DNA from: DATMBF01 sp035559595
GTDB taxonomy: Bacteria > Bacteroidota > Ignavibacteria > UBA10030
Length of the DNA stretch: 57,296 bases
Direction: 5' to 3'
NCBI GenBank assembly: GCA_035559595.1
Contig: DATMBF010000016.1
Location: 1 to 57,296 of the forward strand
The translations under genes were made by a program, and so were the position numbers. Each line of letters opens with the position of its first letter. Position 1 is the first letter of the stretch. Below, one piece after another: positions 42,573 to 51,165 of this stretch. The notes beneath the pieces are model-generated. The model worked only from the letters and a program-made list of their open reading frames with translations. It ran no database searches and was not told the origin of the DNA.

Positions 42573-43128
42573 GATTGTCTCCGGTTTGAGATACGAAGTT
42601 GGCAGTAGGCGTTGGGGCAGATTTCTTTCTCGATCTCCTTTTGTGGTGACCGTATTTTGTTGCTAAGAGAGTCTTTAGCTCATCGAATGTTCGAACGAAG
42701 TGCGTAGCACAGCCAAGGATCCAGCCGGGGATCTTGGTCAAATCCATTTCTGTGACGACGTAGACGGGCTTGTTGAAGTACCTTGCGAGCGTCACCTCGC
42801 CCTTTGTGCCAGCCCCCTTCTGCGCAGCTTCGTCCCAATAGCAGATAACGTAGTCTGACCGCCGGGCAATTTCAGCTGAATCGATCTTTACGATCTGGCG
42901 GACGATTCGTATGAACTCCTTGGTATTCTGAGCTTTCATTGCGCGAAGGTTCCGCTTCGGGAGAAGCCTTTTCAACAGCTTTTTGCTCTCTTCATTCGGA
43001 TTAAAAGCCACATGGCCCAGCATACCGTCGAGCCAGACGCTCATTTCCTTGCGCCAATCGGCCCCCTCGTTGGGAGCATACTCCATGCCGCCAGAAAGAT
43101 AAGCTCTAACTTGGTGCTTTCTCTGCAT
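42553..43128 (-). CDS. Nucleoside 2-deoxyribosyltransferase-like protein
   Basis: A 191-residue protein I recognise only by fold: the first strand VRAYLSGGMEYA, the acidic turn DSAEIARRSDYVICYWDEAAQ, and GAGTKGEVTLARYFNKPVYVV match the order of nucleoside 2-deoxyribosyltransferase-like enzymes (Y-L-S-G-x-M, D-x-V, G-T-x-x-E). The C-terminal 30 residues are Lys/Arg-rich (HHKRRSRKKSAP) and probably disordered. ATG 43128 was chosen over a TTG at 43152. It overlaps glcF by 23 bases and the asparaginase by 20. It could act on nucleotides or nucleotide-sugar ligands; the job is unknown. Confidence 0.6.
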   Translation of the reverse strand: MQRKHQVRAYLSGGMEYAPNEGADWRKEMSVWLDGMLGHVAFNPNEESKKLLKRLLPKRNLRAMKAQNTKEFIRIVRQIVKIDSAEIARRSDYVICYWDEAAQKGAGTKGEVTLARYFNKPVYVVTEMDLTKIPGWILGCATHFVRTFDELKTLLATKYGHHKRRSRKKSAPTPTANFVSQTGDNHGIENR

Positions 43129-44416
43129 AAATCTTAGCGAGGAATGATGCAATATGTATGACCTCAGTGTTCAGGCCTGAGTTCCTCACTCCGTAACGTA
43201 GCTGGCCTTCACACCCCGGGTTTGCGGTAACGAGAATGTCAACTTCCGCTCTTTTGATATTTCGTAGTTTTCGCTCTAATAACAAGGCTGCATCCTTCGG
43301 CCGAATAATATTATAAATACCCGCACTTCCACAACACCATGAAGACTCAGAAAGAGGCACGAATTGAATTCCAGGAATCTGCTGAAGTAGTTTGCGTGGC
43401 TGATCAACAACTCCTTGCGCGTGAGCAAGGTGACAGGGGTCGTGCCAAGCTACTCTCTTTCCACTGAATTCGTGCTCCCAGTTTGAACCATCCCTCGGTT
43501 GCCCAAAGCCCACTTCGACCAAAAACTCAGTCAAATCTTTCACTTCCATATTGCCTTTGGCGGTATTTCCTTCCGAAACTTTACGGTGATACCTTTTCAT
43601 AAACGCTCCGCACCCAGCCGAATTGACTATGATCGTTTCAATATCGGCATTGCTGAATAATCTCATATTCTCTTCAACGAGCGATTTCGCAAGCTCTTGA
43701 TCCCCATAATGCGCCTGCAACGATCCGCAACACGTCTGACCCGTTGGGATAACCACATTGCACCCAACCTGGCGCAGGAGTGCAACAGTGTCGCGATGTA
43801 CCTCGGCATACGCTACATTCATAACACAGCCCAGGAAAAGACCTACACGATATCTCGGGGTATTCGCCGTTAGCTCTCTCTCCCCAAACATTTCGTGTCC
43901 GTATTTCAGGGAAATCTCAGGGGTAAGCATCACTAACGTGGTTAGCCGCGTCGATAGGTGTTTCAGGAAACCGCTTAGGAGCCGGAATATGCCGGTAGCT
44001 TGAAGCCAGCGAAGGATACTTGCCACGAACGTCAGATTTCGTCGCACGGGGAGAATATGTCGAAAGAAGAAGTTCTGAATGATCCGACGAAACGACAACC
44101 TCGGCATTCGGATATAGAGCTGTGCTCTCGCCCGTTCTACAAGCTCGCCGTATTTGACTCCCGCAGGGCATGCAGTTTCGCATGCTTGGCAATCGAGGCA
44201 AAACTCCATTTCTTCCTTGAACATAGGTGAGAAAGAGAGCTCTCCCTCGTCGATGTACTTCATAAGTCGAATCCGACCTCTTGGCGAAGACCTCTCGAGA
44301 CCGCTCAGGGCATACGTTGGGCAATGCGGAAGGCACAGCCCACAATGAATACATTTCGAGAGAATATCGTACTCGTTGGAGATTCGCGCGGGTTCCAAAG
44401 TTCCATCGGCAGACAT
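43106..44416 (-). CDS. glcF: Glycolate oxidase iron-sulfur subunit-like protein
   Basis: A 436-residue protein with two 4Fe-4S ferredoxin motifs at the N-terminus (CIHCGLCLPHCP and CLDCQACETACP) and two CCG cysteine-rich domains (NVVIPTGQTCCGSL and LSESSWCCGSAGIY). This is the GlcF or LutA-type electron-transfer subunit that works with a GlcD-type flavoprotein. The glcD gene lies upstream in the same run but is separated by a DNA methylase and a rhomboid gene. Start ATG 44416 is directly after the rhomboid stop. Confidence 0.92.
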   Translation of the reverse strand: MSADGTLEPARISNEYDILSKCIHCGLCLPHCPTYALSGLERSSPRGRIRLMKYIDEGELSFSPMFKEEMEFCLDCQACETACPAGVKYGELVERARAQLYIRMPRLSFRRIIQNFFFRHILPVRRNLTFVASILRWLQATGIFRLLSGFLKHLSTRLTTLVMLTPEISLKYGHEMFGERELTANTPRYRVGLFLGCVMNVAYAEVHRDTVALLRQVGCNVVIPTGQTCCGSLQAHYGDQELAKSLVEENMRLFSNADIETIIVNSAGCGAFMKRYHRKVSEGNTAKGNMEVKDLTEFLVEVGFGQPRDGSNWEHEFSGKRVAWHDPCHLAHAQGVVDQPRKLLQQIPGIQFVPLSESSWCCGSAGIYNIIRPKDAALLLERKLRNIKRAEVDILVTANPGCEGQLRYGVRNSGLNTEVIHIASFLAKIYAEKAPS

Positions 44417-45088
44417 TTAACGGAATTTCCTGAACGGTACGGTGAGGATGAGTCCGGCAATAAACCCGCCAATATGTGCCCACCATGCAACCCCTCCCAT
44501 CCCGGCTGTATGATAGCCGAGAGAAAGCAGTCCATTGAAAAATTGGATGATGAACCAAAACCCGAGTACAAGCAGGGCAGGAAGCTCTGCGACTTGCATG
44601 AACATAAATATGGGGATGACCGTGACTACCCGAGCTCCGGGAAACATGAGAAGATATCCGCCGAGAATTCCCGAAATGGCTCCACTAGCTCCAACGGTGG
44701 GAATTGTCGATGTCGGATCCAGAATGATGTGCAAAAGTGATGCCGCAATGCCACAGCATATGTAGAAGAGAAAATAGCGACCGTGTCCAAGCTTATCCTC
44801 TACATTGTCTCCAAAAATCCAAAGATAAAGCATGTTGCCGCCAAGATGCAGCCATCCACCATGAAGAAACATTGATGTAAACAAGGGAATGATCGACCCG
44901 GGCACGATCTCAAAAGAATCGAGACTGTCGAGAAAAACTCGAGGTACAACGCCATACTGGAAGAAGAATGACTCAAGTTGAGGACCAAGGGAAACTTCGT
45001 ACACAAACGCAGCAACGTTGGCAACAATAATTGCAATGTTGACAATGGGAGTGCGGTGGGTTGGATTTTTATCTTTGAGTGGGATCAT
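44417..45088 (-). CDS. Rhomboid family intramembrane serine protease
   Basis: A 223-residue protein with six hydrophobic helices and the rhomboid catalytic pair: Ser135 in TVGASGAISG and His205 in AWWAHIGGF. FLHGGWLHLGGNMLYLWIFG matches the conserved N-terminal half (W-R-x3-H-x3-H-L-x-x-N pattern in modified form). It should cleave membrane proteins within the bilayer; its target is unknown. It starts four bases inside the methylase stop (ATGA) and its stop directly abuts the glcF ATG. Confidence 0.92.
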   Translation of the reverse strand: MIPLKDKNPTHRTPIVNIAIIVANVAAFVYEVSLGPQLESFFFQYGVVPRVFLDSLDSFEIVPGSIIPLFTSMFLHGGWLHLGGNMLYLWIFGDNVEDKLGHGRYFLFYICCGIAASLLHIILDPTSTIPTVGASGAISGILGGYLLMFPGARVVTVIPIFMFMQVAELPALLVLGFWFIIQFFNGLLSLGYHTAGMGGVAWWAHIGGFIAGLILTVPFRKFR

Positions 45089-46287
45089 CGGTGTTCTTTT
45101 TGAAATAAGACAATTCTGTTGGAATTCGTCCCCGATTCATTGTTTTTGATTCCCCAGATGTTTGCAGTTTTTGTGAAGCGTTGAGTGTTGATGAATACCG
45201 CTTGACAGGTAAACCCGGCGTTTTCGCCAATCGGAATGACGATGTCTTCAAGTCGAATGCTCTTTCTCCGAATCTCTCCCACTTCAAAGGCTACAAAACC
45301 TCGAGGTTGCGTTACACGGTACAGCTCACGGAAGACTGCAGACATCGATTCCGACCATTGTTCAAGCGATCTTGACATCGTTATTCGCTGTGCGACGTGG
45401 CGGGGCTCAATATCGTTAAACCAGCAGCGCAGCCAATTGTCCTCTACATAGTTCACAATATCAAGAAAAGGTGGCGATGTGACTGTGAGCTGAACGGAAT
45501 TGCTCTTTATCTCAGGAGTATCCCATGCTTGATTACAGAGGAAGAGTGCTCTTTCTCCTGCGAAAGCCAATATGGTTCTTTGCTCTTCGGTAACGCTTCG
45601 CAACAAACTTTTTGTTTTTCTCAAGGTCAAATCCTTGACGGATCGATACTCGGGTTTTTGTCGGAGTTTTTCATTGATCTTAATTTGTCTCCGCGCTGAA
45701 GCAGCTTGATTCGGAGGAAGAGTGTAAACGGAAAAGAAGCCTTTTGAATGCCCCGTCAATCGATTCGTCGCCACCATGCGAATCCATTCGTCAATGGCGT
45801 CTTCCCTCCCCTCCCTTTTCCTGTTTCCAAGATAGTCTCGAAGTGCCGTTATCTCTGCTTCCGTCTTCGGGTGGTAAAACATGGCGAGTTTTGGAGAGAA
45901 GCTAGGCGCAGCAGCAAGCGATATCGATTCCAGCCGCTCTTGAACTTGTTGGATCTCGGGAATGCTCAGGCGTGGTTTCGTCAGGATTGTACCAAGGGGG
46001 TTGGCATCATTGCCGACCACCATTCTTCCGAGAAGAGCGGCTTCGATTACCGTTGTTCCTCTTCCCATGAACGGATCGTAAATCAAATCACCCGGATTAC
46101 TGAAGCGCTCAATGAAAAAGCGCGGAAGTTGCGGCTTAAAGCAAGCCCTGTAGGAAATCTCGTGCAGAGAAGACGCTTGGCGTTGCAGAGCAGTCCAGAA
46201 TTCACCCACTTCAAAATGTATAGCTTCGCCGTTCCGATTCAGCGGGACTCTGTCGGCCAGGCTCTTTTGTAGCGCAGGTTGGACCAT
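45085..46287 (-). CDS. Orphan DNA methyltransferase of the N4-cytosine/N6-adenine type
   Basis: A 400-residue methylase. The SAM motif is DPFMGRGTTVIEAALLG (71-87) and the catalytic motif is VTSPPFLD (269-276), an F-for-Y variant of the usual S/T-P-P-Y. Order is motif I first, then about 190 residues that could be the target-recognition domain, then motif IV, an alpha-class-like arrangement. No restriction endonuclease is nearby. Its start shares one base with the glcD stop (TAATG) and it overlaps the rhomboid by four bases, so it is embedded in a housekeeping operon. The recognition sequence is unknown. Confidence 0.82.
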   Translation of the reverse strand: MVQPALQKSLADRVPLNRNGEAIHFEVGEFWTALQRQASSLHEISYRACFKPQLPRFFIERFSNPGDLIYDPFMGRGTTVIEAALLGRMVVGNDANPLGTILTKPRLSIPEIQQVQERLESISLAAAPSFSPKLAMFYHPKTEAEITALRDYLGNRKREGREDAIDEWIRMVATNRLTGHSKGFFSVYTLPPNQAASARRQIKINEKLRQKPEYRSVKDLTLRKTKSLLRSVTEEQRTILAFAGERALFLCNQAWDTPEIKSNSVQLTVTSPPFLDIVNYVEDNWLRCWFNDIEPRHVAQRITMSRSLEQWSESMSAVFRELYRVTQPRGFVAFEVGEIRRKSIRLEDIVIPIGENAGFTCQAVFINTQRFTKTANIWGIKNNESGTNSNRIVLFQKEHR

Positions 46288-47741
46288 TATAGAAATGCTC
46301 CTTGTGCAAGGAATTTGTCCACCTGTTCCTTTGTTCTTGGGAGTGCTCCCTCACATCGGGGCCTTAAGGAAAATATCTTGCCCGGATTCAGCACGGAATT
46401 CGGATCGAGCACATTCTTTAACGACCGCATCATTTCTAACCCTGCCGATGAAGTGTTCCTCTCAAAGAAATTCTTCTTTGCCAATCCAACGCCGTGTTCT
46501 CCTGTTATGGTACCCCCGAGCTTTAATGCCGTCCCAAAAATCTCCTCAAACCCCTTTGTTGCACGGGAGATTTCATCAGCGTTTCGTTCATCTGTCAAGC
46601 ACGTCGGATGGAGATTACCATCGCCGGCATGGCCAAAGATTCCGAACGTGAGATTGAGATTTGCAGCGATTTGTCGAATCCGCTCCAACATCTCCGGGAC
46701 CTCACTGGGGGGCACCGTGGCATCTTCAAGAATGGTCGTAGGTCTTACTCTTGCTAATGAAGAAAATGCCGCCTTTCGTGCAGTGCGCAATCGGATTGCT
46801 TCCTTTTCGTCCTTTGCGACAATCAACGACTCGGCAGAATGTCGCTTGCAGATTGCAATAATTCGCTCAGCATCATCTTCAACGACGCTGTCCCGTCCGT
46901 CGACTTCCACCAACAGTAACGCGTCGACGTTCGTTGGCAGTCCCAGCTTGGCGTATTCCTCAACGCAGCGGATTGTGGTATTGTCCAGGAATTCTAGTGC
47001 TGCAGGAGTTATCTTCGAGGCAATAATGTCTGACACGCTTTCACCCAAATCCCCAAGGGAAGGAAAGAACGCAAGCATCGTTCGACTGGTTTCCGGTTTT
47101 GGAATGAGCTTCACAAGAATCTTTGTGAAGATCCCAAGCGTCCCCTCTGATCCGACAAGAACGTCCCTCAGATTGTAGCCCGCTACATCTTTCATTGACT
47201 TGCCGCCAGTTTGGAGGAGATCACCATTCGGTAAAACAACTTCCAATCCAAGAACGTAGTTCTTTGTAACACCATATTTTAATCCACGTAATCCGCCTGC
47301 GTTTTCGGCAACGTTACCCCCTATGGTGCAAATTGATGAACTTCCGGGATCAGGCGGATAAAACAATCCACGATTCTCAACAGCTTGATGCAACTGTGCG
47401 GTAATCACGCCCGGCTCAACCCATGCGGTGAGATTCCTTTCATCAATCTCCAGGATACGATTCCATTTACTCATCAACAGAACGACCGAGTTTTCGACGG
47501 GGATCGACCCTCCGCTCAGCCCGGAACCCGACCCGCGTGGCACTACCGCAAATCCCTCCTCATTCGCCAACTTCAAAACGCGAGAAATATGATCGACCCT
47601 CTGGGGGATGAGGATTGCATCCGGCAACCGTTGAAGGAGCGGAGTTCCATCATACGAATATGTTATCCGATCCTCCACGGAGTCGAGCACATTTTCTCTA
47701 CCGAGAATCTCTTTGAGCTTTGCAATTGGTATTGGAATCAT
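46287..47741 (-). CDS. glcD: FAD-linked glycolate/lactate oxidase subunit (GlcD-like)
   Basis: A 484-residue flavoprotein of the FAD-binding oxidase/transferase type 4. FAD-binding segments VVPRGSGSGLSGGSIP and TIGGNVAENAGGLRGLKYG are clear, as is the C-terminal FGIFGHAGDGNLHPT and TGEHGVGLAK region that holds substrate-binding residues. Together with GlcF it should oxidise glycolate or D-lactate; which one cannot be told. ATG 47741. The gene is nine bases after the MoeB-like gene in the long operon. Confidence 0.93.
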   Translation of the reverse strand: MIPIPIAKLKEILGRENVLDSVEDRITYSYDGTPLLQRLPDAILIPQRVDHISRVLKLANEEGFAVVPRGSGSGLSGGSIPVENSVVLLMSKWNRILEIDERNLTAWVEPGVITAQLHQAVENRGLFYPPDPGSSSICTIGGNVAENAGGLRGLKYGVTKNYVLGLEVVLPNGDLLQTGGKSMKDVAGYNLRDVLVGSEGTLGIFTKILVKLIPKPETSRTMLAFFPSLGDLGESVSDIIASKITPAALEFLDNTTIRCVEEYAKLGLPTNVDALLLVEVDGRDSVVEDDAERIIAICKRHSAESLIVAKDEKEAIRLRTARKAAFSSLARVRPTTILEDATVPPSEVPEMLERIRQIAANLNLTFGIFGHAGDGNLHPTCLTDERNADEISRATKGFEEIFGTALKLGGTITGEHGVGLAKKNFFERNTSSAGLEMMRSLKNVLDPNSVLNPGKIFSLRPRCEGALPRTKEQVDKFLAQGAFL

Positions 47742-47749
47742 TCTGAGGT

Positions 47750-48910
47750 CTAGTAACGCGGGAGAGAAGGGTCAACATCCGTTGACCAGCGGTCTATCCC
47801 CCCAACGAGGTTCTTGACGTTTGTGAAACCTTGCTGCAGCAGAAACTCCACCGCTACGCTGCTCCGATTACCATGGTGGCAAATTGCGACGATCTCTGAT
47901 TGGAAGTCAAGGAGTTTGTATTTCCGTGGTAATTCTGACAATGGGATCAGTCGACCACCGATATTGGCGAGTTCATACTCGTACGGTTCGCGAACATCAA
48001 GGAGAGTAATGGGCTTCCCCTCCTTCAGCAAAGCATACAATTGCTGTGGGGTAATCTCATGTCGGTTCTTCTCATTCTCTTTTCGATGGCCACAGAATTC
48101 GTCGTAGTCGATCAAGCTGCTTACGCTTGGGGACAGTCCACAAATTGAACAAGCAGGATTCTTTTTCAGTCGAAGAAGATTGAACTCTGTGCGAAGTGCA
48201 TCAACCAAAAGTAGTTTTCCGATCAGTGGTTCGCCAATTTGGAGAAGGATCTTGATTGTTTCGCTTGCCTGCAGAGAGCCAATGATGCCCGCCAAGACCC
48301 CAAGCACTCCCCCCTCTGCGCAATTGGGCACAAGTTCGGGAGCAGGCGGCTCGGGGTAGAGACAACGGTAGCATGGGCCTTCCCTTGCATCGAACACAGA
48401 AACTTGTCCCTCAAATCGGAAAATACTTCCGTAAACCACCGGTTTCCTCAGAAGTACACCGGCGTCATTAAGGAGATATCGTGTTGGAAAATTGTCGCTC
48501 CCATCGACAATAATATCATAGCCTTCAACGACTTCTCTTGCATTGCTTGAAGTAAGCCTTGCATGGATAGTGTTGACTTCAACATGGGGGTTGATTGCTT
48601 TGATGGCTTCTTTTGCAGAGTCAGCCTTCAGGAGGCCAATGTTTGATGTGGCGTGTGCGATTTGACGATGCAAATTGGACAGTTCGACGGTGTCGTAATC
48701 GGCAATGCCAATCCTTCCGATACCTGCGCCAGCGAGGTAGAGCGAAACCGGAGAGCCCAAGCCCCCTGCTCCCACAATGAGCACGCTTGAGGACTTAAGC
48801 TTCTTCTGACCTTCAACACCAACCTGTGGCAGGATGAGATGTCGACTATAACGCTTTACTTCCTCGGGCGTCAGCGTCTCGGCAATGGCTCTCTTTGAGA
48901 CTTCGATCAT
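47750..48910 (-). CDS. moeB: MoeB/ThiF-type adenylyltransferase with C-terminal rhodanese domain
   Basis: A 386-residue E1-like protein. The N-terminal half has the ATP loop VLIVGAGGLGSPVSLYLAGAG, DTVELSNLHRQ and CYRCLYPEPP; two CxxC pairs (CYRC and CSIC) can hold zinc. A linker leads to a rhodanese domain (about 288-386) with the active-site loop AICHHGNRSS, whose Cys is intact. Such fusions activate ubiquitin-like sulfur carriers (MoaD or ThiS) and may also supply sulfur. No carrier gene is nearby. It starts inside the HD gene stop (ATGA). Confidence 0.9.
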   Translation of the reverse strand: MIEVSKRAIAETLTPEEVKRYSRHLILPQVGVEGQKKLKSSSVLIVGAGGLGSPVSLYLAGAGIGRIGIADYDTVELSNLHRQIAHATSNIGLLKADSAKEAIKAINPHVEVNTIHARLTSSNAREVVEGYDIIVDGSDNFPTRYLLNDAGVLLRKPVVYGSIFRFEGQVSVFDAREGPCYRCLYPEPPAPELVPNCAEGGVLGVLAGIIGSLQASETIKILLQIGEPLIGKLLLVDALRTEFNLLRLKKNPACSICGLSPSVSSLIDYDEFCGHRKENEKNRHEITPQQLYALLKEGKPITLLDVREPYEYELANIGGRLIPLSELPRKYKLLDFQSEIVAICHHGNRSSVAVEFLLQQGFTNVKNLVGGIDRWSTDVDPSLPRY

Positions 48911-49461
48911 GGTTGGAGGCCTAACCTGGCCGCATCCTGCTTCATTGCTTGTAAAACAAAGTCGATATGCTGGTCGAGCTCAACACCAAGTTCCTCTGCA
49001 CCCTTCTGAATGTCTTCTCGACTGACATTCCGGGCAAATCCCTTGTCCTTCAGTTTCTTCTTCACGGAAGAGACCTCGAGATCTATGATCTTCTTTGGTC
49101 GAATCAGGGCACAGGCCGTAATGAAGCCACAGAGTTCATCACACGCGTACAAGGCTTTGGCCATCAATGTGTCACGAGGAACGTTCATGTAATCGGCGTG
49201 GCCAAGGATAGCACGTCGGATTTCTTCTGAACACCCTCGCTGTTTGAGGATCTCAGATCCTTTTGCCGGGTGATCAGGTGCGTTCGGGTATTTTTCATAA
49301 TCGAAATCATGGAGCACCCCCACCATCGCCCATGTCTCCTCTTTCTCGCCGTACTTGCGGGCATAGGCGCGCATGGCCGATTCAACGGCATACATATGTT
49401 TCCGCAGAGCTTCACTTTCCGTGTACTCATGCATGAGCGCAAGGGCATCCTGATACGTCAT
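48907..49461 (-). CDS. HD-domain protein (putative phosphohydrolase)
   Basis: A 184-residue HD-superfamily protein with His-Asp motif VLHDFDYEKYP and an upstream His (LRKHMYAVESAM), then AILGHADYM and a late Asp (ACDELCGF), consistent with a dinuclear metal site. The ATG at 49461 has an excellent ribosome-binding site (AAGGAGG) and lies 26 bases downstream of a candidate promoter; a longer reading starts before that promoter. Many relatives are called hydrolases without a known substrate. It is the first gene of an eleven-gene run. Confidence 0.85.
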   Translation of the reverse strand: MTYQDALALMHEYTESEALRKHMYAVESAMRAYARKYGEKEETWAMVGVLHDFDYEKYPNAPDHPAKGSEILKQRGCSEEIRRAILGHADYMNVPRDTLMAKALYACDELCGFITACALIRPKKIIDLEVSSVKKKLKDKGFARNVSREDIQKGAEELGVELDQHIDFVLQAMKQDAARLGLQP

Positions 49462-49486
49462 CGATCCTCCTTCATGAACTCGTTGA

Positions 49487-49515
49487 AAAGTAGGAAAATC
49501 CCCGCTCTCCTGCAA
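49487..49515 (-). promoter_or_regulatory. Candidate promoter of the HD-to-msrC operon
   Basis: Minus strand TTGCAG (49515-49510), 17-base spacer and TACTTT (49492-49487). Upstream of it on the plus side is only the short divergent region to the O-methyltransferase. Confidence 0.4.
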
Positions 49516-49581
49516 ATTTCCGCTGTGTTTATTCTTCCGAAGAATCTTTATATTAGCAGTACGAGAGTACACGAGAGGCCT

Positions 49582-50214
49582 ATGGAGACACCAATCATCG
49601 ATTCACAGATAGAACGTTATCTCACCGAAATCATTCCCGACCGAGATGCCGTATTGAGCGATATGGAGGAGTTTGCCGCGAGTCGGGAGTTCCCCATTGT
49701 CGGACCGTTGGTTGGGCGGATGCTCTATATCATCGCAAAAGCGATGAATGCAAAGCGGATCCTCGAGATGGGTTCGGGATTCGGGTATTCCGCCTACTGG
49801 TTTGCTAAAGCCATAGGGAAAGATGGGAAGGTGATTTGCACGGAGGGGAGCAGCGAAAACGAAAAACTTGCTGCTTCGTATTTCAAACGTGGCAACATCT
49901 CCGATCGAATAGAATTTCATGTTGGTGATGCATTGAAACTTATCGACAAGATCGATGGGGAGTTCGACATCATATTCAATGATATCGACAAGTCGGAATA
50001 CCCAAAAGCCCTCAAAAAAGCAGTTCCCCGCCTTCGAAAAGGTGGACTATTAATTTCAGATAATGTCCTTTGGAGTGGGAAGATTCTCCAAAAGAAACCG
50101 GATGCCGCAACGGCGGGAATTCTGACGTTCAACAGAATGATCTACACATCCAAAGAGCTCTTCACAACGATCATCCCCTTGCGCGACGGAGTCTCAATAA
50201 GCCTCAAGCTCTAG
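49582..50214 (+). CDS. O-methyltransferase (family 3, COMT-like)
   Basis: A 210-residue class I methyltransferase with the family-3 pattern: RILEMGSGFGYSAYWFAKA (SAM-binding motif I), VICTEGSSENEKLAAS, FHVGDALKLI, and FDIIFNDIDKSEY, whose Asp residues coordinate the divalent metal. Family members methylate catechol-type hydroxyls; the substrate here is unknown. ATG 49582 was chosen because the longer open frame runs back through the HD gene on the other strand. The next gene starts two bases after the stop. Confidence 0.9.
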   Translation: METPIIDSQIERYLTEIIPDRDAVLSDMEEFAASREFPIVGPLVGRMLYIIAKAMNAKRILEMGSGFGYSAYWFAKAIGKDGKVICTEGSSENEKLAASYFKRGNISDRIEFHVGDALKLIDKIDGEFDIIFNDIDKSEYPKALKKAVPRLRKGGLLISDNVLWSGKILQKKPDAATAGILTFNRMIYTSKELFTTIIPLRDGVSISLKL

Positions 50215-50215
50215 C

Positions 50216-50506
50216 ATGCTCACGACCCTGGCCGTCATATTTGTTGTTGGGCTCGTTCTTGCGGTCTTTTATGGTTTTTCCATTGTCATGCGCCGCCCCC
50301 CCACCATTGAGGATCTAACCACCGAAAAGTGCACCATTTGCAGGCAGAAATACGACAAGCGTGACCTGGTCGAGCGGGAGGTGGGGGATTACAAGCTTTT
50401 GTACTTTTGTAGGGTGTGCATTGAAAGCCTTTCACGTGATTGCCAGACATCTCTGCGAACACCCCACCAGCAGCAAGATCACGTCTTACCTCCAATACAG
50501 CCTTAA
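50216..50506 (+). CDS. Small membrane protein with a four-cysteine zinc-ribbon-like motif
   Basis: A 96-residue protein I do not recognise. An N-terminal helix (about 4-25) is followed by two cysteine pairs, EKCTICRQKYDKRDL and LYFCRVCIESLSRD, spaced like a small zinc ribbon, and a Gln/Pro-rich tail (TPHQQQDHVLPPIQP). It lies two bases after the O-methyltransferase and its last 21 bases overlap the 3' end of the convergent nth gene. A membrane adaptor role is possible but not shown. Confidence 0.7.
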   Translation: MLTTLAVIFVVGLVLAVFYGFSIVMRRPPTIEDLTTEKCTICRQKYDKRDLVEREVGDYKLLYFCRVCIESLSRDCQTSLRTPHQQQDHVLPPIQP

Positions 50507-51157
50507 GAATTTTTTTGAAGAAGGACAAAGATTCTGTATCACACACTCAGGACAATTGGGCTTTCTCGCGTTGCAGATTGCTCTTCCGTGGGAGATCAGG
50601 AGATTGCTGAAGTGATACCACTCCCGTTTGGGCACGACTTTCATGAGGTCGACTTCGATTTTCTCAGGAGTGGTCTCTTTCGTGAGTCCAAACCGCTGAG
50701 ACAACCGCTCGACATGTGTGTCAACCACCACACCTTCTGCTCTTCCAAATGCCCCTCCCAGAACACAGTTAGCGGTCTTACGGCCAACACCCGGTAGCGA
50801 GAGAAGCTCCTCCATTTTCTCCGGTACACGTCCCTGATAGTGCTCGAGAATCATTCTGCTACACGCAATGATATTCTTTGCTTTGTTCCGATAGAAGCCC
50901 GTTGAGCGGATCTCCTGTTCCAGCTCCCGTTGATCAGCGTTTGCGAAATCGGCGACGTTGCGATACTTGGCAAACAGGGCAGGTGTGACCCTGTTGACAC
51001 GCTCATCAGTACATTGGGCGGAGAGGATCGTTGCAATCAGGAGCTGAAGCGGATTACCATGTTCTAATGCCGTTGTTGCACCCGGATACTCTTTCTTGAG
51101 CTTGGAGATGATCTTCCTGCAACGCTGTTGCCGTTGAGAGAGGGATTCGTTCGACAC
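50486..51157 (-). CDS. nth: Endonuclease III
   Basis: A 223-residue DNA glycosylase/AP lyase that removes oxidised pyrimidines. The helix-hairpin-helix LPGVGRKTANCV contains catalytic Lys127; Asp146 lies in VVVDTHVERL; the 4Fe-4S cluster has Cys195, 202, 205 and 211 with C-x6-C-x2-C-x5-C spacing. The start is GTG at 51157, eight bases after the previous stop. Last gene of the isocitrate dehydrogenase-to-nth operon. Confidence 0.97.
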   Translation of the reverse strand: MSNESLSQRQQRCRKIISKLKKEYPGATTALEHGNPLQLLIATILSAQCTDERVNRVTPALFAKYRNVADFANADQRELEQEIRSTGFYRNKAKNIIACSRMILEHYQGRVPEKMEELLSLPGVGRKTANCVLGGAFGRAEGVVVDTHVERLSQRFGLTKETTPEKIEVDLMKVVPKREWYHFSNLLISHGRAICNARKPNCPECVIQNLCPSSKKFLRLYWR

Positions 51158-51165
51158 GGTGGGAC

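Noticed and set aside
45085..46287. Restriction-modification system
   Set aside because: Only the methylase is present; neighbours are rhomboid, glcD and glcF, with no nuclease.
49541..49560. TATATT at 49549-49554 as the O-methyltransferase promoter
   Set aside because: No -35 partner at a suitable distance and no extended -10; too weak to list.
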